Below are positions 23,064 to 32,732 of a stretch of DNA of 32,732 nucleotides, in pieces. Position 1 is the first letter of the stretch. Each line of letters starts with the position of its first letter. The position numbers were made by a program, and so were the translations under genes. Under the pieces are notes generated by a model that was given only the letters and a program-made list of their open reading frames with translations, was not told the DNA's origin and did no database searches. The stretch comes from Zoogloea sp. (GTDB lineage: Bacteria; Pseudomonadota; Gammaproteobacteria; Burkholderiales; Rhodocyclaceae). Location: NCBI RefSeq assembly GCF_028689785.1, contig NZ_JAQVCN010000055.1, positions 1 through 32,732 of the forward strand. Reading direction: 5' to 3'.

Positions 23064-24119
23064 ATGAATCACTCCCCGCACATCATCACCTTCCCCGACC
23101 CGCGCTCGGTCTCGCTCTCCATCCGGGCCAGTGCGGTGGTCTTCGCCGACCCGAAATCCCTGCAACTGCTCTCACTGATCGACCGGGTGGCGCCCAGCAA
23201 CGCCAATATCCTGATCATTGGCGAAACCGGCACCGGCAAGGAGCTGGTGGCCCGCCAGGTGCACCTTTCCAGCCTGCGGGCAACGCAGCCCTTTCTGGCC
23301 ATCAATTGCGGGGCCTTTTCGGAGACCCTGTTTGAAAGCGAGCTGTTCGGCTTTGAAAAGGGGGCCTTCACCGGGGCCATCAACTCAAAGGCCGGGTGGT
23401 TCGAGGCGGCCAATGGCGGCACGCTGTTCCTGGACGAGATCGGTGACCTCCCCCTTCCCATGCAGGTCAAGCTGCTGCGCGTGCTGCAGGAAGGTGAAGT
23501 GGTGCGCATCGGCGCGCGCAAGCCGGTGAGGGTGGACGTACGCCTGATCGCCGCCACCAATGTGGATCTGGAAAAAGCCGTGGCTGAAGGGCGTTTCCGG
23601 GAAGATCTCTATTACCGCCTCAAGGTGGTGTCCCTGGAGCTGCCCATCCTGCGCGAACGCCCCCGGGACATCATTCCCCTCGCCCGCCATTTCATCCACA
23701 AATACGCCCACCGCCTCGACATCGTCGAGCCAACCCTGTCACCCCAGGCAGAGCGGGCCCTGCTGGATTACCTGTGGCCGGGCAATATCCGCGAACTGGA
23801 AAACGTGCTGCACCGCGCCCTGCTGGTCTTCCACGGCAAGCAGATCGAGGTGGACGACCTGCACCTGCTCGGCCCGCAGATCGAGCGCAGCCCCCGCGAC
23901 ACGCCCGAAACCCCGGCCGAGCTGGAGGACTGCTTCACCCGTTACCTGAAAGGGCTCTTCGAGGAGGGGCACGATGCCATCTTCGACCACATCGTCGATC
24001 ACGCCATCCACACCGCCTACCAGTGGGAGCATCTCAACCAGGTGCGCACTGCCCGGCTGCTGGGCATCTCCCGCAACGTGCTGCGCACCCACCTCAAACG
24101 CATGCAGCTGATCGAGTGA
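23064..24119 (+). CDS. sigma-54-dependent activator without sensor domain, SfnR-like
   Basis: This 351-residue enhancer-binding protein goes almost directly into the AAA+ domain. Walker A is GETGTGKE (53-60), the sigma-54 contact loop is GAFTGA (100-105), and Walker B is LFLDEIGD (121-128). A Fis-type HTH closes the protein ([19 protein letters not shown]). The first 25 residues contain no receiver, GAF or PAS domain, so activity is probably set by expression level or partner proteins. The N-terminal AAA+ start ([20 protein letters not shown]) resembles SfnR-type regulators of sulfone and sulfonate use. It activates sigma-54 promoters, for which the shell gene promoter is a candidate. The SfnR assignment is from memory of the family and is tentative. 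Confidence 0.88.
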   Translation: MNHSPHIITFPDPRSVSLSIRASAVVFADPKSLQLLSLIDRVAPSNANILIIGETGTGKELVARQVHLSSLRATQPFLAINCGAFSETLFESELFGFEKGAFTGAINSKAGWFEAANGGTLFLDEIGDLPLPMQVKLLRVLQEGEVVRIGARKPVRVDVRLIAATNVDLEKAVAEGRFREDLYYRLKVVSLELPILRERPRDIIPLARHFIHKYAHRLDIVEPTLSPQAERALLDYLWPGNIRELENVLHRALLVFHGKQIEVDDLHLLGPQIERSPRDTPETPAELEDCFTRYLKGLFEEGHDAIFDHIVDHAIHTAYQWEHLNQVRTARLLGISRNVLRTHLKRMQLIE

Positions 24120-24122
24120 GCC

Positions 24123-24677
24123 ATGGCCGGCAAATCATGGGTTGATGCCAATTACCGCTTCATCGCCGCCTACCAGGAGGTCAATGCCCGCATCGCCCAG
24201 CGCCAGCAGGCGCTGGCCCTCTACGTCACCCTGGTGGTGAGCATCCTGGCCGCCCTGGTGGCCCTCAAGCCGGGGGCCACCCAGGGCAGCATGCCGGTGG
24301 AGTGGCTGATCCTGGGCTTTCCGGTGGCCTCCACCTGCCTGGCCTTTCTCAACTTCAAGGCCGAGCGGGCGATCACCAACCTGCGCCGCTTCCTGTCCAC
24401 CCTCGAACGCCTGGAGCGCGACGACCACGGCCTGCCCAGCTACAACACCGACCCCGGCTGGGCCGCCGGGGCCAACAAGGCCCGGCGCTTTCACGACTTT
24501 GCCGCCGCCGTGCTGGTAGCGGGCGGCAACGGCATCGGCCTGGCTGCGGGCTGGCGCATCTACCCCGATCGCATCGCAGCCGACCCCCTCATTCTGTGGC
24601 TGGCGATCGGCTGCAGTGCGGCCTCACTGCTGGCCCTGCTGCTGAGCCCCAAATGGAGCTTCCGCCCCGACGCCTGA
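24123..24677 (+). CDS. four-helix membrane protein of unknown function
   Basis: This 184-residue inner-membrane protein starts 3 bp after the sigma-54 activator stop, so the two are co-transcribed. Helices lie near residues 30-47, 58-78, 125-145 and 155-175. The central loop (about 80-120) is rich in Arg and Glu (KAERAITNLRRFLSTLERLERD) and faces the cytoplasm by the positive-inside rule. No signal peptide, heme or metal motif is visible and I do not recognise the family. Since the activator lacks its own sensor domain, a membrane partner controlling it is conceivable, but this is speculation from context. Confidence 0.75.
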   Translation: MAGKSWVDANYRFIAAYQEVNARIAQRQQALALYVTLVVSILAALVALKPGATQGSMPVEWLILGFPVASTCLAFLNFKAERAITNLRRFLSTLERLERDDHGLPSYNTDPGWAAGANKARRFHDFAAAVLVAGGNGIGLAAGWRIYPDRIAADPLILWLAIGCSAASLLALLLSPKWSFRPDA

Positions 24678-24770
24678 TCTGCCCCTGTTGATGGCGCAAC
24701 AGCCGGGCAACAGCCATGCTGCGGCGGCAACCCGGCAGCGGACGAAAGCGGCCCCGCCATTACCCGATCA

Positions 24771-24815
24771 ATTCAGCCCCATTCCCGTTTCAATTCCGCG
24801 GGCGTGGGGCTGAAT
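24771..24815. repeat. divergent REP-like inverted pair (family A related)
   Basis: ATTCAGCCCCA (24771-24781) and TGGGGCTGAAT (24805-24815) are a perfect 11-bp inverted repeat with a 23-nt loop. The right copy reads GTGGGG then the palindrome TGAAT-CA-ATTCA (24811-24822), the same head-plus-stem plan as the repeats near 20137-20279 with a changed stem. It lies in the 292-bp gap before the efflux genes. No T run follows, so it is not a typical terminator. Confidence 0.6.
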
Positions 24816-24969
24816 CAATTCAATTCAAGCATTTGGGCGTTTATTCGCCCCCGGAAATAGCTTCGCCTCAATTCGGCTAAGGCCCCGGCACGAAACCTGC
24901 CTTTATTCCGCACGTCGGCGCCCGAGCACCATTCCGGCAGGCGCCCTATTGCCAAGCAGATTCCTCCCC

Positions 24970-26226
24970 ATGAAAAAGAAGTACCTCTGGAGCACCCTTG
25001 CCCTGGTCGCCGCCACAACGGCTGCCGGTGCTTTCTATTACCGCGGTGCGGCCCCGGCCCAGGCCGCCAGCGCCGACGCCGCGCCCGGGGGCCGCCCCGA
25101 CGGTCCCCAGAAAGGCAGGGGCGGGCGCAATCGCGAGGCCGGCAACCGTCCGGTACCGGTGCTGGCGGCCACCACCCGCACGGGCGACATGGATATCAGC
25201 GTCAACGCCATCGGCACCGTAACGGCCTTCAACACCGTCACCCTCAAACCCCGGGTGGACGGGCAGATCCAGCGCATCGCCTTCCGGGAGGGGCAGACCG
25301 TGAAGGCCGGCGAGCTGCTGGCCGAGATCGACCCGCGCCCCTACACCGCCGCCCTGGAGCAGGCCAGCGGCCAGCTCAAGCGCGACGAGGCCCTGCTGGC
25401 CAATGCCCGGCTCGACCTGGAACGTTACAAAGGCCTGCTGGCCAAGGACTCCATCGCCCGCCAGCAGGTGGACGCCCAGGAAGCCCAGGTGCGCCAGCTC
25501 GAAGGCACGGTGCAGACCGGCAAGGCCCTGGTGGACACCGCCCGCCTCAACCTCAGCTTTACCAAGGTCACCGCCCCGGTGGAGGGCACCCTGGGCCTGC
25601 GCCAGGTGGACGCCGGCAACATGGTGCGCGCCAGCGACGCTACCGGCCTGGTGATCCTCACCCAGACCCGCCCCATCTCCGTACTCTTCGCCGTACCCGC
25701 CAGCCACCTGCCGGCCATCCAGGGCCGCGCCGGCAAAACCCTCAGCGTGGAAGCCTGGGACCGGGACGGCCGGCGCAAGCTGGCAAGCGGGCGCCTGGTG
25801 AGCACCGACAACCTCATCGACACCAGCACCGGCACCGTGCGCCTGAAGGCCCAGTTCGACAATGCCGACGGCGCGCTCTTCCCCAACCAGTTCGTCAGCG
25901 CCCGCCTGCGCGTGGACACCCGCCACGACGCGGTGCTGGTGCCCTCGGCCGCCATCCTCAAGGGTGCCCAGGGCAGCTTCGTGTATGTGGTCAATGAGCA
26001 GGACAAGACCGCCAGCATGCGCCCGGTGGTCCTCGGCCCGGCCACCGCCGACACGGTGAGCATCGAATCCGGGCTGGCCGCCGGCGAGAAGATCGTCGTT
26101 GAAGGCGTCGACCGCCTGCGCGATGGCGCCCCGGTGGAGCTCGCCTCGCCCGAATCACGCCAGCGCGGCAACGGTGGCCCTGCCGGCCCCGACGCCGAGC
26201 GTCGCGAGCGCAAGAAGCCGGCATGA
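24970..26226 (+). CDS. mdtA: periplasmic adaptor of an MdtABC/MuxABC-type RND efflux system
   Basis: The ATG at 24970 gives 418 residues; a TTG 7 codons upstream is less likely. An N-terminal signal/anchor helix (4-24) is followed by a Gly/Arg-rich linker, a lipoyl domain half ([20 protein letters not shown]), an alpha-hairpin coiled coil (about 120-175), the second lipoyl half, and a beta-barrel with membrane-proximal domain. This membrane-fusion protein joins the RND pump to the outer-membrane channel. The stop overlaps the start of the first permease by 4 bp. MdtA and MuxA cannot be told apart by eye; the symbol reflects the operon type. Confidence 0.9.
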   Translation: MKKKYLWSTLALVAATTAAGAFYYRGAAPAQAASADAAPGGRPDGPQKGRGGRNREAGNRPVPVLAATTRTGDMDISVNAIGTVTAFNTVTLKPRVDGQIQRIAFREGQTVKAGELLAEIDPRPYTAALEQASGQLKRDEALLANARLDLERYKGLLAKDSIARQQVDAQEAQVRQLEGTVQTGKALVDTARLNLSFTKVTAPVEGTLGLRQVDAGNMVRASDATGLVILTQTRPISVLFAVPASHLPAIQGRAGKTLSVEAWDRDGRRKLASGRLVSTDNLIDTSTGTVRLKAQFDNADGALFPNQFVSARLRVDTRHDAVLVPSAAILKGAQGSFVYVVNEQDKTASMRPVVLGPATADTVSIESGLAAGEKIVVEGVDRLRDGAPVELASPESRQRGNGGPAGPDAERRERKKPA

Positions 26227-29200
26227 ACCCGTCGCGTCCCTTCATCCTCCGGCCGGTGGCAACCTCGCTGCTGATGCTGGCGATTCTCCTCGTCGGTCTG
26301 ATCGCCCTGCGCCTGTTGCCCGTTTCCGCCCTGCCGGAGGTCGAATACCCCACCATCCAGATCGCCACCCGCTACCCGGGCGCCAGCCCCGACGTCACCA
26401 CCTCGGCCATCACCGCGCCCCTGGAACGCCAGTTCGGCCAGATGCCCGGCCTCAAGCGCATGTCGTCCACCAGCGGCGAGGGCATCTCCGTCATCACCCT
26501 GCAGTTCGACCTGAGCCTGAAGATGGATGTGGCCGAGCAGCAGGTGCAGGCGGCCATCAGCACTGCCGGCAGCTTCCTGCCCCAGGATCTGCCCATGCCG
26601 CCGGTGTACAGCAAGATCACCCCCGCCGACGCCCCCATCCTGACCCTGGCGGTCAGCTCCGGCAGCCTGCCCATGGCGCGCCTGGCTGACCTGGTGGATA
26701 CGCGCATCGCCATGAAGATCTCCCAGCTGCCGGGCATCGGCCTCGTCACCATCGGCGGCGGGCTGCGCCCCGCCGTGCGGGTGCAGGTCAATCCCCAGGC
26801 CCTGGCCTCGGCCGGGCTGAGCCTGGAGGACGTGCGCAGCGCCATTGCCAACGCCAACGTCAACATGGCCAAGGGCAGCTTCGACGGCCCGGTGAAGGCC
26901 ACCACCCTGGATTCCAACGACCAGCTCCAGTCCGCCGAGGACTACCGCCGTCTCACCCTGGCCTGGCGCAACGGCGCCCCCATCCGTCTGGGCGACGTGG
27001 CCGAGGCCGTGGAGGGCGTGGAGAACACCCGCCTTGCCGCCTGGGCCGACAAGAGCCCTGCAGTGATCATCAACATCCACCGCCAGCCCGGCGCCAACGT
27101 CATCGACACCGCCGAGCGGGTGCAGGCCCTGCTGCCGGCCCTGGCCGACGACCTGCCCACCTCGGTGGACCTGCGCCTGCTCACCGACCGCACCACCTCC
27201 ATCCGCGCCTCGGTGCGCGACGTGCAGTTCGAGCTGGTGCTGGCCGTGGCCCTGGTGGTGGGGGTGATCTTCCTGTTCCTGCGCAGCTTCACCGCCACCC
27301 TGATCCCGGCGGTGGCCGTGCCCCTGTCCCTGGTGGGCACCTTTGCGGTGATGTACGCCGCCGGTTTCTCCATCAACAACCTCACCCTGATGGCCCTCAC
27401 CATCGCCACCGGCTTCGTGGTGGACGACGCCATCGTGATGATCGAGAACATCAGCCGCCACGTGGAAGACGGCGAGACGCCGCTGGAAGCCGCCCTCAAG
27501 GGGGCAAAGCAGATCGGCTTCACCATCATCTCCCTCACCGTCTCGCTGATCGCCGTGCTGATTCCACTGATCTTCATGGGTGACGTGGTGGGCCGCCTGT
27601 TCCGGGAGTTCGCCATCACCCTGGCGGTGTCCATCCTGATCTCGGCAGTGGTGTCCCTGACCCTCACCCCGATGATGTCGGCCCGCCTGCTCAAGCCCAC
27701 CGGCCATCGCCACGAACACAACGGCGCCCTCTTCCAGGCCATCGTGGACCGCTACGCGCGCATGCTCGACTGGGTGCTGGCGCGCCAACGCCTGACCCTG
27801 CTGGTGTCGGTGGGCACCCTGGCCCTCACCGTGCTGCTGTATGTGCTGATCCCCAAGGGCTTCTTCCCGGTGCAGGACACCGGCCTCATCCAGGCCATCT
27901 CCGACGCCCCCCAGGACAGCTCCTTCAGGGCCATGGCCGAGCGCCAGCGCGCCCTCGCCGAGGTGGTGCTGGCCGACCCGGCGGTGGACAACCTGTCTTC
28001 CTTCATCGGCGTGGACGGCACCAACACCACCCTCAACAGCGGGCGCATGCTCATCCGCCTCAAGCCCCACGGCGAACGGGACGCCAGCGCCGCCGAGGTG
28101 ATCCGCCGCCTCCAGGCCAGCCTCGCCGACAAGCGCCTGGACACCCGCCTGTTCATGCAGCCGGTGCAGGACCTCTCCATCGAGGACCGGGCCAGCCGCA
28201 CCCAGTACCAGTTCAGCCTGGAGAGCGCCAACGAGGCCCAGCTGGCAGAATGGTCGCGCCGCCTGCTCGAACGCCTGCAGGCCCTGCCCGAGCTGGCCGA
28301 CGTAGCCTCCGACCTGCAGGACCGGGGCGCCCTGGCCTACATCGACATCGACCGGGACAGCGCCGGCCGCCTGGGCATCACCCCCGCCGCCATCGACAAC
28401 GCCCTCTACAGCGCCTTCGGCCAGCGCCAGGTATCCAACATCTTCACCCAGTCGGCCCTCTACCGGGTGGTGCTGGAGGTGGCCCCCGAGTTCCAGACCA
28501 GCCCGGCCGCACTGGAGCACATCTACGTACCCGCGGCCGGCGGGCGCAGCGTGCCCCTGTCGTCGGTGGCGCGCATCAGCGAACGCCACACCGTGCTGGC
28601 CATCAACCACCTGGGCCAGTTTCCGGCGGTGACCCTGTCCTTCAACCTCGCCCCCGGCGTGGCCCTGGGCGACGCAGTCAAGGCCATCCGCGCCGCCGAG
28701 GCCGGGCTGGGCCTGCCCCGAGGCGTGCGCAGCAGCTTTCAGGGCGCCGCCCTGGCCTTCCAGGCCTCCCTGGACAACACCCTGCTGCTCATCCTCGCCG
28801 CCGTGGTGACCATGTACATCGTGCTGGGCGTGCTCTACGAGAGCACCATCCATCCGGTCACCATCCTGTCCACCCTGCCCTCGGCCGGCGTGGGTGCGCT
28901 GCTGGCCCTGCTGGTGTCAGGCCATGAGCTGGGCATGATCGGCATCATCGGGATCATCCTGCTCATCGGCATCGTCAAGAAGAACGCCATCATGATGATC
29001 GACTTCGCCCTGGAGGCGGAGCGGGAGCAAGGCAAGTCGCCCTTCGAGGCCATCCGTGAAGCCTGCCTGCTGCGCTTCCGGCCCATCCTGATGACCACCC
29101 TGGCCGCCCTGCTGGGCGCCCTGCCCCTGATGCTGGGCAGCGGCGTCGGCTCCGAGCTGCGCCAGCCCCTGGGCATCACCATGGTCGGCGGCCTGCTGCT

Positions 29201-29288
29201 GAGCCAGGTGCTCACCATCTTCACCACCCCGGTGATCTACCTGGCCTTCGACCGGGCCGCCCGTCACTGGAAGGCGGCCTTCGCATGA
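26223..29288 (+). CDS. mdtB: RND efflux permease, MdtB/MuxB-like
   Basis: This 1021-residue inner-membrane pump has the full RND plan: TM1 near 13-31, a large periplasmic porter domain, TM2-6 around 335-540, a second porter domain, and TM8-12 to the C-terminus. The proton-relay aspartates lie in [13 protein letters not shown] (near residue 400) and the conserved lysine in [13 protein letters not shown]. It starts within the adaptor gene stop. A second, different permease follows 136 bp later, so the system is of the heteromeric MdtB2C type. Substrates in known relatives include novobiocin and bile salts; here they are unknown. Confidence 0.93.
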   Translation: MNPSRPFILRPVATSLLMLAILLVGLIALRLLPVSALPEVEYPTIQIATRYPGASPDVTTSAITAPLERQFGQMPGLKRMSSTSGEGISVITLQFDLSLKMDVAEQQVQAAISTAGSFLPQDLPMPPVYSKITPADAPILTLAVSSGSLPMARLADLVDTRIAMKISQLPGIGLVTIGGGLRPAVRVQVNPQALASAGLSLEDVRSAIANANVNMAKGSFDGPVKATTLDSNDQLQSAEDYRRLTLAWRNGAPIRLGDVAEAVEGVENTRLAAWADKSPAVIINIHRQPGANVIDTAERVQALLPALADDLPTSVDLRLLTDRTTSIRASVRDVQFELVLAVALVVGVIFLFLRSFTATLIPAVAVPLSLVGTFAVMYAAGFSINNLTLMALTIATGFVVDDAIVMIENISRHVEDGETPLEAALKGAKQIGFTIISLTVSLIAVLIPLIFMGDVVGRLFREFAITLAVSILISAVVSLTLTPMMSARLLKPTGHRHEHNGALFQAIVDRYARMLDWVLARQRLTLLVSVGTLALTVLLYVLIPKGFFPVQDTGLIQAISDAPQDSSFRAMAERQRALAEVVLADPAVDNLSSFIGVDGTNTTLNSGRMLIRLKPHGERDASAAEVIRRLQASLADKRLDTRLFMQPVQDLSIEDRASRTQYQFSLESANEAQLAEWSRRLLERLQALPELADVASDLQDRGALAYIDIDRDSAGRLGITPAAIDNALYSAFGQRQVSNIFTQSALYRVVLEVAPEFQTSPAALEHIYVPAAGGRSVPLSSVARISERHTVLAINHLGQFPAVTLSFNLAPGVALGDAVKAIRAAEAGLGLPRGVRSSFQGAALAFQASLDNTLLLILAAVVTMYIVLGVLYESTIHPVTILSTLPSAGVGALLALLVSGHELGMIGIIGIILLIGIVKKNAIMMIDFALEAEREQGKSPFEAIREACLLRFRPILMTTLAALLGALPLMLGSGVGSELRQPLGITMVGGLLLSQVLTIFTTPVIYLAFDRAARHWKAAFA

Positions 29289-29314
29289 TCCGCCTGCCGC
29301 TGCGCCACGTCCGC

Positions 29315-29399
29315 GGGCGACTGAAGTCGCCCCTACACAGCCCGGGCCCTGTCTCCTCCCGCGCCATCGCCCCCCCCGTAGGGGCGACTTCAGTCGCCC
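29315..29399. repeat. inverted pair of REP-like units (family B) between the RND genes
   Basis: Positions 29315-29336 and 29378-29399 are perfect 22-bp reverse complements separated by 41 bp. Each is itself a palindrome (GGGCGACT, GA, AGTCGCCC) ending in CTAC, i.e. a GTAG-headed REP unit like that at 126-150. The pair could fold as one long hairpin in the mRNA between the two permease genes. This would affect the amount of MdtC relative to MdtB or protect the upstream message. Confidence 0.85.
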
Positions 29400-29424
29400 T
29401 CCGCCCGCAAAGAGGGCGCCGGCC

Positions 29425-32400
29425 ATGAACCTGTCGGCCCTCTTCATCCGCCGCCCGGTGGCCACCTCCCTGCTCGCGCTGGCGATTGCCCTGGTGGGGC
29501 TGGTGGCCTACCGGCTGCTGCCGGTGGCGGCTCTGCCCCAGGTGGACTTCCCCACCCTCACGGTCTCCGCCAGCCTGCCCGGGGCCAGCCCGGAGACCAT
29601 GGCCGCCACCGTGGCAACGCCCCTGGAGCGGGCCCTCGGCACCATTGCCGGGGTCACCGAGCTGACCTCCACCAGTTCCCTGGGCAGCACCCGCATCACC
29701 CTGCAGCTCGACCTGGACCAGAACATCGAGACTGCCGCGAAGAGCGTGCAGGCGGCCCTCAACGCCACCCGCGCCCAGCTGCCCAGCGGCATGGCGGGCA
29801 ACCCCAGCTACCGCAAGATCAACCCTTCCGACGCACCGGTGCTGATCCTGTCCCTCACCTCCGACAGCGTCTCCCGGGCCCGCATGTACGACCTGGCCTC
29901 CACGGTGCTGGCCCAGCGCCTGGCCCAGGTGAAGGGCGTCGGCCAGGTCAGCCTGGGCGGCGGCTCGCTGCCGGCGGTACGGGTGGAAGTGGACCCGGCC
30001 ACCCTCGCCTCTGCCGGCATCGGTGTGGAGAGCGTGCGCCAGGCCATCGACGCGGCCAACGTGACCCGCCCCAAAGGCAGCCTGGAGAATGCCGACAAAC
30101 ACTGGCAGCTGGGCGCCAGCGACCAGGCCAGCCGGGCCGCCGACTACCTGCCCACCATCGTGTCGTGGAAGAACAACGCCGCCGTGCGCCTGGGCGACGT
30201 GGCCCGGGTCTTCGATGGCGAGCAGGACACCCGCAACATCGGCCTCGCCAATGACAAGCCGGCGGTGATCCTGCTGGTCAACCGCCAGCCCGACGCCAAC
30301 GTGATCGAGACCGTCGAACGGGCCCTGACCATCCTGCCCCTGCTGCGCGCCGAGTTGCCCCCCGAAATCAAGCTCGACGTGGTGGCCGACCGCACCCTCA
30401 CCATCCGCTCGTCCCTGCGCGAGGTGCAGCACACCCTGCTGCTCTCGGTGGCCCTGGTGATCATGGTGGTCTTCCTCTTCCTGCGCAATGCGCGGGCCGC
30501 CCTCATCCCCAGCGTGGCCGTGCCGGTGTCCCTGCTCGGCACCTTCGCGGTGATGTACCTGTGCGGTTTCTCCCTCAACAACTTCTCCCTGATGGCGCTG
30601 GTCATCGTCACCGGCTTCGTGGTGGATGACGCGGTGGTGGTGCTGGAGAACATCAGCCGTCATCTGGAGGCCGGCATGCGCCCCTTCGATGCGGCCCTCA
30701 AGGGTGCCCGGGAGGTAGGCTTCACGGTGCTGGCCATGAGCCTGTCCCTGGTCGCCGTGTTCATCCCCATCCTGCTCATGGGCGGCATCGTCGGGCGCCT
30801 GTTCCGGGAGTTCGCCATCACCCTGTCGGCGGCCATCCTGGTGTCCCTGGTGGTGTCCCTGACCCTCACCCCGATGATGGCCGCCCACCTGCTGCGCTCC
30901 CCGCCGCCCGACGCTGCGCCGCGCCAGCCCTCCCTCGCCACCCGTGCCCTCGACGCGCTGATCGCCGGCTACGGCCGCAGCCTGGCCCTGGTGCTGCGCC
31001 ACCCCTGGGTGACCCTGGCGGTGCTGCTGGCCACGGTGGCCTTCAACATCCACCTGTACGGCATCGTCCCCAAGGGCTTCTTCCCCCAGCAGGACACCGG
31101 CCGCATCATGGGCTTCATCGACGCCGACCAGCGCACCTCCTTCCAGTCCATGCAGGGCAAGCTGGCCCGCTTCGTTTCCATCGTGCAGAACGATCCGGCG
31201 GTGGATAACGTGGTCGGCTATGCCGGCGGCGGCGGCGGAGGGGGCCCTCGGGGCGGCAGCGGCATGATGTTCGTGACCCTCAAGCCCCTCGCCGAACGCA
31301 AGATGAACGCTGACCAGGTGATCGCCCGCCTGCGCGGCAAGCTCACCCGCGAGCCGGGCGCCAGCCTGTTCCTGGTGGCGGCCCAGGACATCCGGATTGG
31401 CGGTCGCATGTCCGGTGCCCAGTACGAATTCACCCTGCAGTCCGATTCCCTGCAGACCCTCAAAACCTGGGAGCCACGCATCCGCGAGGCCATGCGCAAG
31501 CTGCCCCAGCTTGAAGACGTGAGCTCCGACCGCCAGGACAAGGGCGAGCAGACCTACCTGCAGGTAGACCGGGACGCCATGGCCCGCCTGGGCCTCAACC
31601 AGCGCCTGGTCAATGCCACCCTCAACGACCTCTTCGGCCAGCGCCTGGTGTCCACCATCTACGGCCCCCTCAACCAGTACCGGGTGGTGCTGGAGGCCGA
31701 ACAGCGCCACCTGCAAAGCCCCGAGGCCCTCAACGACCTGTTCGTGGTGAACCCGGCTGGCAACCGTGTGCCCCTGGCTGCCTTTGCCCGCTGGGAGGCC
31801 GGCAGCATGCCCCTGGCCGTGCATCACCAGGGCGGCAGCGTGGCCACCACGATCTCCTTCAACCTGCCCCTCGGCGTGTCCCTGTCCGAGGCCACCGACG
31901 CGGTACGCCTGGAGATGGCGCGTATCGGCGTACCCAGCGCGGTGCACGGCAGCTTCGAGGGCAACGCCAAGGCCTTCCAGGCCTCTCTCAAAAGCCAGCC
32001 CCTGCTGATCCTCGCCGCCATCGTGGCGGTGTATCTGATCCTCGGCATGCTCTACGAGAACCTGATGCACCCCGTCACCATCCTGTCCACCCTGCCCTCG
32101 GCCGGCGTCGGCGCCATCCTCGCCCTGATCCTGTCGAACACCGAGTTCGGCGTGATTTCCCTGATCGGGGTGATCCTGCTCATCGGCATCGTCATGAAGA
32201 ACGCCATCATGATGATCGACTTCGCCATAGAGGCAGAACGGAGCCGCGACCTGTCGCCCCGGGACGCCATCTTCGAGGCCTGCCTGTTGCGCTTCCGGCC
32301 GATCATGATGACCACCGTGGCGGCCCTGTTCGGGGCCCTGCCCCTGGCCTTCGGCGTGGGCGACGGGGCCGAGCTGCGCCAGCCCCTGGGCATCACCATC

Positions 32401-32544
32401 GTCGGCGGCCTCGTCCTCAGCCAGATCCTCACCCTCTACACCACGCCCGTGGTTTACCTCCAGCTCGACCGACTGCGCCTGGCCCTCGGCCGCCGCCGGC
32501 GCAGCACCCCGGGCCTGCCCGCAACGCCTCCCCTGCAGCCATGA
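29425..32544 (+). CDS. mdtC: RND efflux permease, MdtC/MuxC-like
   Basis: This 1039-residue RND pump is paralogous to the preceding permease but clearly distinct in the porter domains. It has TM1 near 14-32, proton-relay aspartates in [13 protein letters not shown] (near residue 400) and [13 protein letters not shown] in the C-terminal bundle. An unusual run of six glycines follows VGYAGG ([12 protein letters not shown], around residue 605). In MdtB2C-type trimers this subunit and MdtB have different jobs in drug binding and proton translocation. Its end overlaps the start of the outer-membrane factor gene by 4 bp. Confidence 0.93.
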   Translation: MNLSALFIRRPVATSLLALAIALVGLVAYRLLPVAALPQVDFPTLTVSASLPGASPETMAATVATPLERALGTIAGVTELTSTSSLGSTRITLQLDLDQNIETAAKSVQAALNATRAQLPSGMAGNPSYRKINPSDAPVLILSLTSDSVSRARMYDLASTVLAQRLAQVKGVGQVSLGGGSLPAVRVEVDPATLASAGIGVESVRQAIDAANVTRPKGSLENADKHWQLGASDQASRAADYLPTIVSWKNNAAVRLGDVARVFDGEQDTRNIGLANDKPAVILLVNRQPDANVIETVERALTILPLLRAELPPEIKLDVVADRTLTIRSSLREVQHTLLLSVALVIMVVFLFLRNARAALIPSVAVPVSLLGTFAVMYLCGFSLNNFSLMALVIVTGFVVDDAVVVLENISRHLEAGMRPFDAALKGAREVGFTVLAMSLSLVAVFIPILLMGGIVGRLFREFAITLSAAILVSLVVSLTLTPMMAAHLLRSPPPDAAPRQPSLATRALDALIAGYGRSLALVLRHPWVTLAVLLATVAFNIHLYGIVPKGFFPQQDTGRIMGFIDADQRTSFQSMQGKLARFVSIVQNDPAVDNVVGYAGGGGGGGPRGGSGMMFVTLKPLAERKMNADQVIARLRGKLTREPGASLFLVAAQDIRIGGRMSGAQYEFTLQSDSLQTLKTWEPRIREAMRKLPQLEDVSSDRQDKGEQTYLQVDRDAMARLGLNQRLVNATLNDLFGQRLVSTIYGPLNQYRVVLEAEQRHLQSPEALNDLFVVNPAGNRVPLAAFARWEAGSMPLAVHHQGGSVATTISFNLPLGVSLSEATDAVRLEMARIGVPSAVHGSFEGNAKAFQASLKSQPLLILAAIVAVYLILGMLYENLMHPVTILSTLPSAGVGAILALILSNTEFGVISLIGVILLIGIVMKNAIMMIDFAIEAERSRDLSPRDAIFEACLLRFRPIMMTTVAALFGALPLAFGVGDGAELRQPLGITIVGGLVLSQILTLYTTPVVYLQLDRLRLALGRRRRSTPGLPATPPLQP

Positions 32545-32732
32545 ACCACCACGCCTCTGCCCGCATGAAACCCCGCCTCGCCCTGCTCTGCGCCATCCTG
32601 CTCCTGGCCGGCTGCGCCGTCGGCCCCGACTATCAACGCCCGGACGCCCCCGTCTCCGCCCAGTTCCGCGAAGCCGACGGCTGGAAGCTCGCCGCCGCCG
32701 GCGATCCCCAGGCCCAGCCCGCCGCCAGCACC
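32541..32732 (+). CDS. outer-membrane efflux lipoprotein, NodT family (partial)
   Basis: Only the first 64 codons are in the window. A signal peptide with lipobox LLAGC leads into [10 protein letters not shown], the typical mature start of NodT/OprM-type outer-membrane factors (processed Cys25). It overlaps the MdtC-like gene by 4 bp (ATGA) and supplies the outer-membrane channel of the efflux system, as OpmB does in MuxABC-OpmB. The rest of the gene lies beyond the right edge. Confidence 0.9.
   Translation, partial: MNHHASARMKPRLALLCAILLLAGCAVGPDYQRPDAPVSAQFREADGWKLAAAGDPQAQPAAST

Noticed and set aside
25425-32070. Two antisense open frames of about 1140 and 950 codons opposite the RND permease genes
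   Set aside because: Composition is His/Gly/Gln-rich with no recognisable domain; the plus-strand RND permeases are unambiguous.

Overview
This is a GC-rich chromosomal window from a Gram-negative bacterium, most likely a betaproteobacterium and plausibly Rhodocyclales. That placement is inferred from codon and GC style, the single-membrane-spanning TonB with two ExbDs, the periplasmic c-type cytochromes and the family 2A encapsulin; no rRNA or marker gene here proves it. I see no tRNA, rRNA, CRISPR array, insertion sequence or prophage. Almost all DNA is coding, with genes in tight, mostly overlapping operons. The gaps hold operators, terminators and short palindromic repeats.

Layout. (1) 234-7988, minus strand: an operon for an outer-membrane beta-barrel (DUF1302), a periplasmic DUF1329 protein, a Ycf48/BNR-repeat protein, an HAE3/MMPL-type RND transporter and a UspA-hemerythrin fusion. 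It is read divergently from a BenM/CatM-like LysR regulator (8183-9094), and the shared 194-bp gap carries an exact ATAC-N7-GTAT palindrome. (2) 9167-14031, plus strand: a promoter with a perfect TATAAT box overlapped by a Fur-like box, then a di-heme cytochrome c peroxidase/MauG-like lipoprotein, a coiled-coil porin, an FMN-binding protein with a flavinylation motif, ApbE, and a four-helix membrane protein with histidine pairs. This looks like an iron-responsive extracytoplasmic electron-transfer system. (3) 14079-16121: a strong Fur box, fumC (iron-independent fumarase) and a small FagA-like protein, closed by a strong terminator. (4) 16174-19941, minus strand: a family 2A encapsulin locus, with a rhodanese, a small XRE regulator, the encapsulin shell protein and its cysteine desulfurase cargo carrying a disordered N-terminal targeting extension. 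A near-consensus sigma-54 promoter precedes the shell gene. (5) 20287-22690, minus strand: exbB-exbD-exbD-tonB. (6) 23064-24677, plus strand: an SfnR-like sigma-54 activator without a sensor domain, and a four-helix membrane protein. (7) 24970 to the right edge, plus strand: an MdtABC/MuxABC-type multidrug RND system with two different RND permeases and the start of its outer-membrane lipoprotein.

Two connections stand out. Regions 2, 3 and 5 all look like responses to iron limitation: Fur boxes, an iron-free fumarase, TonB energisation and flavin-based electron transfer. Regions 4 and 6 both point to sulfur: a sulfur-storage encapsulin with desulfurase and rhodanese, and an activator resembling SfnR, the sulfone/sulfur-starvation regulator, close to a sigma-54-like promoter at the shell gene. 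Short palindromic repeats with GTAG/GTGG heads occupy several gaps between these modules.
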